DNA of 64,000 bases from Dermatophagoides farinae (taxonomy: Eukaryota; Arthropoda; Arachnida; Sarcoptiformes; Pyroglyphidae), in the NCBI RefSeq assembly GCF_024713945.1, contig NC_134685.1, positions 2,041,001 through 2,105,000 on the forward strand, in the 5' to 3' direction. Position numbers and translations under genes: made by a program. The notes under the pieces are model-generated. The model was not told the origin of the DNA. It saw nothing but the letters and a program-made list of their open reading frames with translations, and ran no database searches. Shown here one piece after another: positions 1 through 12,888 of the stretch (position 1 is its first letter; each line of letters begins with the position of its first letter).

Positions 1-829
1 TATGCTCAAAAAATGGTATCGATAATGCAACATTGGTTGTGGTGGTGGTTACCATTACATCACGAGTTTTACGTACAATATTATTATCATCATCAGATGG
101 TTTTATTGCATCAGATGATGATAATGATTGTGATGGCTCAATACCTGGTTCACGAAATTCAATCAATTCAACTGTTAGATTAGGTCCTTCAACATGTATT
201 CTACCTGTATCACAAAAAAAAATAAGAATTGAATAGATTATTTGAATGATTGAAAATTCAACTTACCAATATCACTGATTGGAAATCGATGTTTGAATTG
301 ATAATGTGGTTGTTCACCACCATCAACATAGATACGAAATCGATCTTCTTCAGTCAATATCATTATACAGAATGATTGTTCCGGTTGAAATGGAAACACT
401 GTACTACGTTCATCTTGATCCCATTTACCTTGATGAAATGAATTCATTACTATATAGCTTGATCCATCCAATGCTTCACCGAAACGTGCATTAAAATGTA
501 ATGCAACAATTCGTTTATTAGGATCATAAAGACTTGTTTTACCATCATCATTACTACGACAATGTTGACAATTACTAGCATAAAGATCGATTCGAAATCT
601 AAAAAAAAAATTATCATCAGTTAATTAAATTGAATTACAATTTTGTTGATTCATCTCACCTTCCTTGATTACTTGGACAAGTTGCATACACAGTGATCAA
701 TGATCCTGGTCGTAAATGTCCACCATTTGGCACGGGACAACAAGCCGGTAATGTTGGCTGTGGTACATCCGATACTAATCGTGTACGATCGATTATTTCG
801 ACTAATTTTAAATTATCCAATAATGCCAT
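1..829 (-). CDS. Galectin, 5' part (partial, runs off left edge)
   Basis: Beta-galactoside-binding lectin. Three exons read on the minus strand: 660-829, 267-598 and 1-204 (continuing outside the window). GT/AG sites and phases agree (2, then 1), giving at least 235 residues. The start is the ATG at 829, which begins MALLDNLKLVEII. The carbohydrate-recognition domain covers about residues 35-175. It shows the HFNAR strand motif (90-94), VMNSF with Asn108, then Trp115 and Arg120, followed by FPFQPEQSF and a FRIYVDG strand. Two features are unusual: the glutamate expected three residues after the Trp is Asp118, and a CQHC pair sits in an insertion around residues 67-83. After the domain comes an acidic, Thr-rich linker (about 180-230), as expected if a second lectin domain follows off-window (tandem-repeat galectin). 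The family call is firm; the linker reading is an inference. Confidence 0.88.
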
Positions 830-2102
830 TATATCGATTGATTGACGACGAATGAAATTTGATGACGAACAATTCTAACAACTATTCTGTCATTATAATT
901 CTTTTTCTCCTTCATTGCATTCACTCACAACATTCTTTAGCCTCATTTATTTAGTTTTTATTTTGCCAAATTATTATTGTTGTCGTTGCCAAATAATGCC
1001 AGCAATAAAGATGCCAGTGTAGAGAGAGTCAGAGAAAAAAAATGAATATGAGACACACCCTTTGAGTTTCATTGGGTTTTATTTATATATATATGACAAT
1101 TAACAGGTTAAATTTAGTGACAGCAGAAATCATCATCATCATCATCATCATAAGGTTTATTTTTAAATTCCAAAAAAAAATAAAATTTCATCATAAATGA
1201 CATAAAATCATCAACAATCAAGGCAATGGTGAAATACACGATCAATAGATGGCGACATTATTTGTATATTTGTTTTATAATAAAAAAAAAATAAAAAATA
1301 AAATCAGATACTACCAATTGTAAACAGTCGTTACTCTGATTACAAATGGCTTGGGTTGTTTGAATTCACAATTATGAAAAATTCATAAACCCAATCAAGA
1401 TCATCATTTGGTGTCGTTAGTTTTTAAACCTAACTGAAACAACAAAGTCAATCCATTGCTAACCACGATAATAAGATATTTTGATTCAAATGATAATATT
1501 ACAGTTTTATTTATTGAAAAATGAATCCATCACCAGCAACATACCACACACACACAATGGACACGACATGTAAATCATGACACGAAACACACAGGACACA
1601 CATACACACACTTGTTGATTAACCTTTGATTTGTTTCAAACCAATAAAGTTCTTCTTCTTCTATAGCTAACATTACCATGATAATAAATTATATTTCAAA
1701 ATATGCTGTATTTACAATAAACTTGCATTTTCTACGACAAAAAAAAACCAATAAATATAAAATTTTATATACAGAAAAAAATTAATCAAATGATGCACTC
1801 AAAAATTCTATTCGATATTTACTGTTATTTATGAATTGATCCATATATATTATATCATCATCATTTGAAAAATGATGAAAAAATTGAATTTCAAAATTTT
1901 CATTCAAACATTATTTCACAAACTACTACTGGATGGCAGTATTTTTGGAAATATATACATAAATAATAGTGGTATAAATGAAAGTTATTATGATGATTGT
2001 TTGTTTCATTAAACACAAATTAAAAAAATGTAAAAGTAGTAGTAGTAGTAGTAGTAGTAGTTGTATGATCACGATAAACACGTTTGTTTGTGTGTGTATA
2101 CA

Positions 2103-2133
<31 letters not shown>

Positions 2134-3575
2134 GTATAATAATTTTAGTTGTAGTTGTATTGGGCCCAATTACATTACAACACACAACACACAACACAAC
2201 ACATTATTTTTCATCGTGGTGTTTGTCTTTTTTTTTATGTATTTCAATCATTCGATCTTGTTTGTTCTTTCTCTCTCTCATTTTCGTCGAATAATGATGT
2301 TCATTTCAATAATAATAATAATAAATGTGTGAGCAACAAGAGGATCCAGAAAAAAAAGATTCCAAACAAGCAAATAAACAATTTATTCAATTTTTTTTTT
2401 TTTTTGGATCTTTTGGTGTTTTCATTTTCATGTTGTTGTTGTTGTTGTTGATATGTACCAATATATATAGCGTTTTTTTTCTATTTTTATTGATCAATCA
2501 ATATTTCAATCAATCAAATCAAATCAAATAATAATAAACGATTGTGTATGTGTTTGTTTGTGTGAAACAAAACATATACACAAACACATAATCAACCATT
2601 AGTTTTGAAAATAATAATAATCATCATCATCAAATTCCATCAAATGTGAAAGTTGTGTTTATTATTTTCATTTTTTTTTCTATACTATTTGATCTGAAAA
2701 CAACAAAAACAACAACAACAACAGCAGCAAAAAATTCGAGTTTTATACGTTTGAGTTTCTCACAACATTTGATATTTTTTTTTTTTTTTTGCCATAATCT
2801 ATCTCATTCAATCTGTCTGTCTGTGTCTGTGAGTATAATATATTACTAATATTGCTGTGTTTTGTTTATTATACTAATGATGATGATGATGATGATGATG
2901 GTAAATGCTATGATCATCAAAAATTTTAATTCATTTCAATAAAATGATAATAATGATCTTGTGTGTGTGTGTGTGTGTCTTTGATTATGATGATGATGAT
3001 TTAAGTAAGATGAAATAATTTGATAAAAAAAAAATAAATGTTTTTTGCTTTTCTTTCTTTTTTTTTTGTTACAGAAAACCTATTACCAGCCAAAAAAAAA
3101 CAAAATCAAACGTTTTTGTGGTAATGGTGAGGGTAGTGTGTGTATCGTTATCGATTTTATTGATTTTTTTTTCGCTTTCTCTTTCCATCATTCACTCTTA
3201 CTCATTAATTCGTCAATCACGATTGGATTTGTTGAATTCATTTTTCATCCATTGTGTATGTGTGTGATTCAGTAATCGAATCATCATCATCATCATCGAC
3301 AACAAACTGAATATACTAAAACCCAATCAAAGTCATACACAACAACAACAACACTATTTTTTCAACCTTAACCCATAATCGAATTATTTGATTGATTGAA
3401 TTATTTTTATGGTGGTTGTTGTTGTTGTTGTATACACACACACACACAAATGTAAATCTCCATTTTCAATATTATCATCGAAAATTTTTTTTGTTTTTGT
3501 TTTTTGTTTTGTTTTATTGTAAAATCAATCAGCAATTCCAATCAAAAATATATCGCGATCATCATCATTATTATT
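830..3575. other. Divergent intergenic spacer, simple repeats only
   Basis: This spacer lies between the start of the galectin gene (minus strand) and the start of ELL (plus strand), so it must hold both promoters. It contains ATC/ATG, AGT/ACT, CA/TG and AAC triplet or dinucleotide runs and many poly-A/poly-T tracts. The open frames in it are short and made of low-complexity residues. I could not assign a TATA box or initiator with confidence. Confidence 0.7.
2035..2129. repeat. Perfect 32-nt inverted repeat built on (AGT)n/(ACT)n
   Basis: The left arm at 2035-2066 is eight or so AGT units ending TTGTAT. The right arm at 2098-2129 is its exact reverse complement, starting ATACAAC and continuing as ACT units. 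The 31-base loop lies at 2067-2097. Transcribed RNA or single-stranded DNA could form a long stable stem. Confidence 0.85.
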
Positions 3576-6500
3576 ATGGCTACAATCATTGAGGGCACCC
3601 AATATGCATTGAATTCATCATTAGAATTGAATAATAAAAATCAATCAGTCGTATTTGTAAAGCTAACCGATTCAGCATTGAAAGCAATCGAAGATTATAC
3701 ATTGGCCATTTCGAAAGTAAGTTTTTTGTTTTTTTGATTATCTTATTTTTTTTCTTGACTATGTTTTCGTTTTTTTTTAATATCTTCCACACATATATCA
3801 ATATTATGATCATGAACGACAAATAAAATCCAATGATGATGATGATGATAATGAGAGATTAGAATGTCAATCGTTTATTTTTTTCTCTCCTATTTATGAT
3901 TGATTTATTGATTTTGGATATAATTTAAAAATGTGGATTGATTTTCATCTGATTAATTGTTATTGGTGGTGGTGGTGGTTATATATAGTAGTTATCAGAT
4001 TTTTCTGTTTTTTTTAGTTTTATCTCCAATTTTTAACACTTTGAATGTCAAAGAATTTTTTTTTTAAATATTGTTCGCTTATGAGACCGTCACACACACA
4101 TAAATTTGATGACATGGCACTTAAATTGTTAAAAACAATATATAATACGACAGTGTATGTTTAGGGGTTACCATAGTTTTTTTTTCTTGATTCCAATTTT
4201 GTGCAAAATTAAAAAGTGATTTTATCACAATTGTATAATAATAATCGAATCGAATCGAATCTTTTTATAATCGATAAACACTTTTTGTGTATGTATGAAA
4301 AGAAAAAAAAATAGCAAGAGTTGAGTTCTACCTATGGGCAAAATCATTGGAAATCGATTTCTTGTTTTTCTGTGTGCAAAAAAAAAGAAAAACAGAAACA
4401 AGAAATTTTTTTTCTCCATTTGATTGATTTTTTGTTTTATTTTTTTTTTGTTTCCAAAACATGTTTGATGTATATTATTGAATGTTGTTGAATTTTGAAA
4501 ACTAATTTCCAATTTCTCTTTTCTTTTAATCATTTTTGTTTTCTTTTTAATTCTCAATCATCATCATTGACATGTTGACCTGAAAATCCGCCCTTCGACG
4601 ACGATGATTATGATGATGTTGTGGTGATGATGATGATGATGATGAAAACAACAGGGAAACGTATCACAAAATATTAAAAAACCATTGATTGAACTACAGC
4701 CAAACAACTCACAGGGCGTAAGTAGAGTAATATGTGAAAACTAAAATAACAATAATAACGATGATGATGATGATGATGATGATGGAAAAAAAGCAACAAG
4801 TTGGTCGATGAAAATGATCATCAAATACTTCCGAGTTTTGTTGTTGTCTGTCATTTTTTTTCTTTTGATTCGTTAATCATGTTGTTTTCTTTTTCACATA
4901 TATATCTTTATATATATGTTGAAACAACAACAAAAACAAGTTGTTTGTTACCTTGTTTTCTCTTTTCATTTTCTTATTTTTAATTTTGTTTTTTCTTTTT
5001 TTTCATGTTTGTTGGCCATCATCATCGTGTTTTTTTTCTACATAAACGGATCTTTTATTCATCATCATCATCATAATAATCATCATTTTGTTTTGGTCGT
5101 AAATAACAGATAATAACGATACCGAATTGTAATGAAAATGAACAACAACAGCAACCACAATCAAATGATGATAAAAAGGCACAATGTTTTAATTTTTCCA
5201 CTAAAGATATACAGAATGATGGCGGTATATTGGAATGTGTACGGCAAACATCAATGTCAATGGAATCATTGGGTAAAATAATGTTACGTATGCAGATACA
5301 TGCAAATGATGATGTATATCAAAAGACCAAAGTGAAAATGGCCGTTGCTGCTGAACAGGAAAGTAAAAAATATAATACCAAAGTGATTGAATTAAGTGGA
5401 CGTAAAGTGAAAGCGAAAAAACCGTATACTACTACGGCTAGTAGTGGTGGTGGAAAATTTACTGGAACAAATAATTCAACTTCGACGGGTACAACAACAA
5501 CTGGTAGCAAAAATTCATTGATTCGTTTTAATAAATTTACAAATAACAACAATAATAATAATAATGTTGGTGGCAATTTACAATCGAAATTAATACCAGC
5601 CGAACATTTACGTAAAGTCCGTGAATTATTGATACAATTATTGGTGACAAAATCCTGTAATAAACCAGTGGAATTAATTCCAAAAGTACAGGAACGTTTC
5701 AAAGAGCTACCCATCGATAAACAACAGATCATACAGATATTGAATACGATTGCAACATTTAAAGAAGGTATCTATCAATTGAATGAATTGGCCGTTGCTG
5801 AAGAAGCGTTACAGCAATTTGGAACGGAAAAACGTAATAATGGAACGGCGGCAAATGTTTCCATCACTGTGAATGGTAGTGGCATTGGTAGCATTAATAA
5901 TAATAACAGCAGTATTTCACCATTTTCTGATCATTCAGCAAAAAGTATATCATCACCAAATAGTCTGAATACATCGCCATCAACATTAGCATCATCGAAT
6001 CATAAGCATTCTCCTTATACAAATAATGGTGGTGTTACGGTTAAATCATCAATGAAACGTAGTGGTTCAGATTTTTTGACAACAACCATTACTGCAGTAG
6101 GACAGAAAAAATTTAAAAGTGATAATATTGGTCGACAAAACATTGCAACGGCTAAATCAACAATAAATAATCAAAGTGCAATAACATCAAGCTATTCACC
6201 ATTCGATAAAGTCCAAAATCAATCAGAACAATCATTGCAACATGATTCACCGGATATTGTTCGTGCACAAAATAATTCTTATTTAAAATCAAGCACTCAA
6301 TTTGATGCAATTAGTCAATTGATGAACGGTAAACCACCACCGCCACTACCATCATCATCATTGTCAAAAGAATCGAATAATAGCCACCATCATCAACATC
6401 AACAACAATCAAATCATAGTCATAATCAACGGCATTATGGTAATGGATCAGGTTCAATGAATTCGACTCCAAATTCAAGCCCCGATTCGGATATTAGTCA

Positions 6501-7070
6501 TGTAGGTAATGTTGCCAGTTCTGATTCAAGTCAAAACAATGACGCAGATGATTATCTAAGGTAAGTTCATATTCACACACACGTTTATTCGATTAACGAT
6601 TTTTTCTGGATTTAGTAAATACCCGAAAATAAAAGACATGAATCAATTGATTCAATATAGACGTGATTTTGAGGCTGAATTTCCTGAATATAAAAAGCTT
6701 TATGAATATGTTGAAGGAGTTGCAAGACAATTTGAAGAATTAAAAGAACGTATACAGGCCAAGGAAGAAGAATCCGATGAATGGCATGTAAGTATATTGA
6801 ATCCAAATGTTTTTTTTGTTCATAATTATTAATTCAATTATATTTAAGGAATTAATTCGGCAAATATTTGACAAATATGATGAAGTTAAAAATCGTTCCA
6901 AATATCAACGTGCACAGAAACGACTTATTTATTTACATTATAAATTATTACACATCAAAAATCAGATTACGGAATATTATCGTAATAATGGCGGTGGTTG
7001 TAGTGATAAACAACATCTTCATCAAACATCGTTTATCAATAATAAAAATTCTCAGCTAAAATTATCATAA
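3576..7070 (+). CDS. ELL: RNA polymerase II elongation factor ELL
   Basis: Nuclear factor that raises the elongation rate of RNA polymerase II, as part of the super elongation and little elongation complexes. Five exons in consistent phase: 3576-3716, 4655-4717, 5110-6560, 6616-6787 and 6849-7070, giving 682 residues. The N-terminal ELL domain begins with the FVKLTDSALKAIEDY block (about 27-41) and continues through the small second exon into the large third exon (VRQTSMSMESLGKIMLRMQIHA, then a lysine-rich stretch). The middle, about 330-550, is Ser/Asn/Gln-rich and probably disordered. The C-terminus (about 553-660) is the occludin-homology domain: YPKIKDMNQLIQYRRDFEAE, LYEYVEGVARQFEELKE and a final IYLHYKLLHIKNQI helix. 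The first ATG is followed by a family-like N-terminus. Introns are 938, 392, 55 and 61 bases. Drosophila has one ortholog, Su(Tpl). The identification is strong. Confidence 0.93.
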
Positions 7071-8056
7071 TCAAGAGCAAATATTGTGTCGCGAGACTAG
7101 TCAAATTGAATTTTGCATTTGTGGGAAAAAAACGAAAATGAAATGGATTCGTATGATAGATGGATAAAAACAGAAGAAATGCGAAGAAAACAAGTGCCAA
7201 TATTGGGATTTTTTTTTTCATTTGAACCTGATAACTAGAAAAAAAACCATTCATTCCAAAATTTAACCATCCAAATTTTCAACAAATACACACACACACC
7301 GAAAACAAAAAGTTAATTGGGGTGTGTGTTGTTTGGATTTGTTATATATAAAAAAAAACAACATTGAATGACAGTAAATTTCTATCGATAATGAAAACTC
7401 ATCTTTAATCGTGATGATGATGATGAAAATTATGAATCTCAATTGTGATATTGCTTTTTTTTATTGCAATTGTTTGTTTGTGTGTGAGAGAAAGTATTTT
7501 TTTTTTTTTTTTTTTGATGTTTGCGTCTGTGTGTGTGTTATGAATTATTTCCTGTTTTAAAAAAAAAAATTTATTTTTCTTACACACACACACATGAACA
7601 CAAACTCACATCATTTACCTTGATTGTTTGCATTTTTTTTCGAGCTATATTATATTATTATTATTGTAATATTTGAATAAAGAATTGGCTTTATTTTTAT
7701 TTGAAAAGAGAGAGAGAGAGAAAAAAAAATTGATTCTGGAAACACGGAATTTAAATCATAGGAATCGATCCACCACACGACCATTGTGTGTGTGTGTGTA
7801 TGTGTTTAACATTTATGTTTCAGTGTGATCAAAAAAAATAAATGAAAATAAAAACTGATCATGATATCTCTCTCCTGTATATGTGGTAATGGTTCATTCA
7901 TTCATTCATTTTTTGTGGAAACTAAATCGAGTAAAATGCGGGAACAAAATGGGAATTGAAAAAAAAATGGAAAACGAAACGAAAAAAAAAGAAAAATTAA
8001 AATGTAAAACAAACAAACAAAAAAATTGTAAATGAAAAAAACAAAATCAATCATGT
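7071..8056. other. Convergent 3' spacer of ELL and REEP
   Basis: Holds the 3' untranslated regions of ELL (from the left) and the REEP gene (from the right), with CA/TG, GA and poly-A runs. No additional gene is supported, apart from a possible alternative last exon of the REEP gene near 7902-7921. Confidence 0.6.
7676..7695. terminator. Back-to-back poly(A) signals for ELL (+) and REEP (-)
   Basis: AATAAA at 7676-7681 on the plus strand is followed nine bases later by TTTATT at 7690-7695, the same hexamer for the minus strand. They lie about 605 bases past the ELL stop and about 360 bases past the REEP stop. They are the best candidates I see for shared 3' end formation of the convergent pair. 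Confidence 0.5.
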
Positions 8057-8827
<771 letters not shown>

Positions 8828-9918
8828 TTTTTTAAAAATTATTATTTCGGTCTAAATGTATGTACTCTGCTCAAATATAGAAAAAATCAATCGATCGATG
8901 ATGATGATGATGATGAATCGAAAGTCCGAATGTATTTTTTTTTTGTCTGTTGTTCAGCCAAATATATATAATTGTGTAGTGTTGATAATGATGATGATGA
9001 TGATTGAATCAAACAAACAACAAAAAAAAATCGACAATGACAACGACGGGAAATGAATAGAAAATGCAAAAAAAAAATTAAAAAAAAATATGCATACAGT
9101 GGTGGTGTATATATCAATGCGTATTCATTGGAATTTGTAGCCTTGTCCTTTGCTCAATCATAATAATTTGCTTTATCATCAACAGCAAACATAATAAATC
9201 GATTATAACTTGAATAGCTGTAGAAAGTCATTCTGCCATCTAGTGGTGAATTTTGGATCAACATGTGGAGGTATGTAAAATCAATCAATCAATAATTGTT
9301 GGAATGTAACAGCAACAAAAAAAAAAAATTTATTACAAAAAAAATGAATCAAATTTGAATAACAAACACGTATATACGAAAAAAAATATAAATAATTCAA
9401 ATAAGATAAGATTTTTGTTTCTGGTGCTTCTGGTTTTTTTTTTTTTTTTTTGGTATTATTTCTGGTTTTTCGGAATAAACCCCTGGGTCTGTGTGTGTGT
9501 GTGTGTGTATGTTGGTTGTCTCTATATTTATCACAGAACAAAAATGTGGCTCATACACACACACCCACCCACACAAAACGTTACAAAATTGAAAATTAAT
9601 TTAAAAAAAAATTAATAATAAAAATTCAACAAAAATTACCAATAAGGATCATAAAACAATAATATAATAATAATATGATGATGATGGATGAATTCCATGG
9701 TTATAAAAAAAAGGGTAAAAAGAGAGAGAATAGATATGTTGTTGACGTCTGTATAGAATATTCAGTGTGTCTGTGTGTGTGTGTTTTGTTTTGTTTTGTA
9801 CATGGTCAATAATTTTGATTCGTTATTATTGATGATTATGATTTTTCATTAGCCAGCAAAAAAAATAGATGATTGATTTTTGTGAGTATATAAAAAAGGT
9901 TCAGTAGTTGATTATTTT
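8828..9918. other. Spacer between REEP promoter and ARL5 3' end
   Basis: Simple repeats: GAT runs around 8900 and 8990, a CA/TG run at 9490-9510 and 9555-9575, and poly-A/T tracts. It must contain the REEP promoter and the 3' untranslated region of the ARL5 gene. No gene is supported here. Confidence 0.6.
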
Positions 9919-10719
9919 TTACGTTTTATTTTTCAATTGTTCAACAATCCATTCAAGTCCTTGATATAATCTGTGAAAAAAAGTAGGAATGAATAATAAC
10001 CGTTTTGTTTGTGTGATTTTTGTTTTGAATACATACCCTTCACCTGAAATAGCACAACAAGGTTGTATTTGCCATTTATGTTTTTTAATTGATGTTAAAT
10101 TTAATTCTTTTGATATCTGTGCAACAGACATACAACCTTTTATATCTTGTTTATTTGCATAAATCAATACGGATGCTTTACGTAGATCTTCATGTCCTAA
10201 CATACGCCATAATTCTTCTTTACTAATCGATATACGTTCATGGTCACTACTATCGATAACTAGAATTATAAACTATATGATGACCATAATGAATTAGAAT
10301 GATTATGATGATGGTCACAAAAACGAAAAACAAAACAAACCTCTGTATTAGAATAATATGCTTGCCATCCTTGTCGTAATGAATCCTGGCCACCTAGATC
10401 CCACATTATGAAATGAATATTTTTCCATACAACTTCTTCAACATTTGAGCCAAGTGTTGGTGATGTATGTACAACTTCTTCCATTAAGCTTTAAATATAT
10501 AATTGGGATTGGGATTTTTTTTATATATTCAAAAATTCATCCATTTGATTCATACATACAATTGATATAGAATGGTTGTCTTTCCGGCATTATCCAGTCC
10601 AATGATGACCAATTTATGTTCTGTAATAATAAAATATCAAAATGGTGGAATGGAAAAAAAAATCGTCACAAACCTTCATGTGTAAAATAGCTCCAAATTT
10701 TCGAGAATAATATACCCAT
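9919..10719 (-). CDS. ARL5: ADP-ribosylation factor-like GTPase 5 (ARL5)
   Basis: Small GTPase of the Golgi, known in other animals to recruit the GARP tethering complex for endosome-to-Golgi traffic. Five exons on the minus strand: 10674-10719, 10560-10620, 10341-10488, 10037-10272 and 9919-9970. Phases agree throughout and give 180 residues, the usual ARL5 length. Visible motifs: N-terminal MG with Gly2 for myristoylation; P-loop GLDNAGKT; switch II WDLGGQ followed by DSLRQGW; ANKQD base-recognition motif; and CCAISGEG. Blocks typical of ARL5 rather than ARF or ARL1 are the [14 protein letters not shown] stretch, the YYSNTEFIILV strand and the [11 protein letters not shown] stretch. All four introns are 53-71 bases. 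The gene is head-to-head with the membrane-protein gene at 11502. Confidence 0.95.
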
Positions 10720-10917
10720 TTTTTTCTAGAATAATTCGTACACACACACACACACACACCAGGAAAGATTGAATATTATGACCACAAAATTTTCTAACCA
10801 GATTCAATCGATTTGATTTGATTGTTGATCAATGTTTGTGTGTGTGTGTATTGATGTTCACAATTCGAGACGTGGCAATAAATGAAAGGTATTCAAACAC
10901 AAAGAATATAAGAATAT

Positions 10918-10923
10918 CACGTG
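10918..10923. promoter_or_regulatory. CACGTG E-box upstream of ARL5
   Basis: A palindromic CACGTG lies about 200 bases upstream of the ARL5 start codon, in the head-to-head spacer 10720-11501. The half-related TACGTG follows about 12 bases later. This is the core site for Myc/Max, MITF/TFE and clock-type bHLH factors. Binding is unproven. Confidence 0.3.
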
Positions 10924-11080
10924 TAGGCGATACGTGATTGTGTATGGCTTAGTCTTTTTTTTTGTCGTCGAAAATTGTCGTTTCGAAATCAGAAAATCAA
11001 ATACGAATCAGATTGGATTCATCATAATTTCAAGGACAATATGATGTTGATGATGATGATGATGATTGAATATAAAAGGC

Positions 11081-11090
11081 TATATAAAAG
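11081..11090 (+). promoter_or_regulatory. TATA-like element between ARL5 and the membrane-protein gene
   Basis: TATATAAAAG, preceded by a second TATAAAAG nine bases earlier, lies about 410 bases upstream of the ATG at 11502 and in the correct orientation for that gene. The rest of the 10720-11501 spacer is CA/TG, GAT and poly-A/T repeats. Distance to the start codon requires a long leader or a leader intron, so the call is tentative. Confidence 0.25.
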
Positions 11091-11501
11091 TAGAACATAA
11101 CAAACAAAATGTGATTGTGTATATAAAAGAGATAAAGGCAATGATGATGATGATGAGACAAAAATTGAAACAAATCAACAAGAACAGAAAGTGAATGTTT
11201 TGTTATGATGTGTACATCAGATATATGATCAAAACAAAAAAAAAACAAATAACAAATGTGAGCGAATTTTTTTTTCTTATCCATCATGACGGCCATCGCC
11301 ATCTATCGATCGAAAAATAATCATTTCATTTTTTTAAAGACGGCCGGAATTCTGTTTTTTTTTATTTGTTCTTTTCGATAATTCGATTTTTCGAACGATG
11401 ATGATTTTTTTTCTCTCTCTTTTTGTGGCAATCGAACAAGTGGATTCGATATCTCTGCATTCGATATTCATTGTCATTACAGGATTTTACTTGATCATAA
11501 A

Positions 11502-12888
11502 ATGATTATCGTGATGATGACAATAAATTTATTGATAATTATCATGATGATGATGATGATATTTCCATTATTATTATGTAATGGTTTATCAATCTGTCCA
11601 TTTGAATATTTTGGCCAATACAAATTCAATGTATATGCAGCTGATAATCTTCATAATGGCACTATACGTTTGTATAGCCATCGATATTATATTGATTTTT
11701 TATTCTATCATCATTATGATGATTATAATGGAAATTATCGATCAATCATTTCAATCAATGGTCATGAAAATGAAACTAAACGATTAATAATGTTTGCAAT
11801 GGAAAAACGATTAATACAAGAAACATATTGGAATTTATCTACAATGATAAATTTTATGGACACATTTCATCAACGTATTACGGTATTTACATTGATGAAA
11901 CATAATTATGATGATGATGATGAAAACACATTCATTATAATTACGAAACGTTCATCGAAATTACATTTGATTGGTGATTTTTATCATATACAAACCAATA
12001 ATGGAATGGTACGAGAATATGGTTCACTTCCAACACGTATTGAACAACAACAACAACAATCTGATAATCAAACAATAAATGAATCGAATATATTTATTCA
12101 TATGGATTCAGCATTTCGTTTGTCATTGAATGGTCAACAATTTCTATTCACTATCATTAATCGTCGGGTATTTTTGAATCAATTTTTCTCCATTTTTAAA
12201 TTCTCATTTCATTTCATTTTTATTGTAGCTATTCTGGACCATTATTATGATGGAACATTTCAATGATAATGATGTTGAACTTGTCAACGATTCTGATGGC
12301 CAATTTCATCGTGGTCCAATACCACAAATGACGGCTGCATTTACAATACAATCAGAAAATTTGATTGCATTATTCATTATCAATTGCAATCGTCGTTGTA
12401 TTGTTCAATGGATTTATAATGAATCTAAATTTGATTTTGGTCCTTGTTCATATCGATCAAATTGGATTCATCTAGAACCATTAATGTGGATGGATAATAC
12501 AACAGCCAATGATGAACGTCTGAAACGATTTTCAAATGATAATTTAGATTTGAAATTATTTTCAACTAAACAATTTTGGTATGGAATATTTGGTGATGAT
12601 AGTAATATTGGTGCTGGTGGTATTGGTCAACGATTTCTTAATCAATTACGAAAGCCAATATCATGGATCAAAGTTAATTATCGAATTTTAAGTGGCATTT
12701 CCATTATCATATTAGTAATGATGGCAGCAATGACCGGATTCTTATGTTATGAACATCAATTCCGTAATCAAGATTATAATGTAGCCGAACAAGAACGTAA
12801 AGAAGAAGAACAACAATTAGAACAACAAGTCCAGCAAGAAGAAGAACCGATGAACAATAATAATAGTGGTTACATTGAATTGAATTGA
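11502..12888 (+). CDS. Unrecognised single-pass (type I) membrane protein
   Basis: Two exons, 11502-12167 and 12229-12888, joined in phase 0 across a 61-base GT-AG intron, give 441 residues. I do not recognise the family. The N-terminus is a hydrophobic signal peptide (about 1-27) rich in Met and Ile, ending near LLLCNG. The presumed extracellular part (about 28-374) has several N-glycosylation sequons (NGT, NET, NLS, NES, NQT) and few cysteines (for example ICPF, NCNRRC, GPCSY), so it could be disulphide-linked. One membrane span lies at about 375-395 (SGISIIILVMMAAMTGF), followed by a short acidic Glu/Gln-rich cytoplasmic tail of about 45 residues. Reading frame, splice sites and codon mix look like the neighbouring genes, so I regard it as a real gene. 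It could be a fast-evolving mite receptor or adhesion protein, but no function is assigned. Confidence 0.72.

Noticed and set aside
2061-2531. Overlapping open frames of 70-100 residues on the plus strand
   Set aside because: Products of ACT and GTT microsatellites and poly-T; they lie in the divergent spacer and overlap each other in two frames.
5319-5732. 137-residue minus-strand open frame inside ELL
   Set aside because: Antisense shadow of the conserved ELL exon; the plus-strand reading is clearly the coding one.
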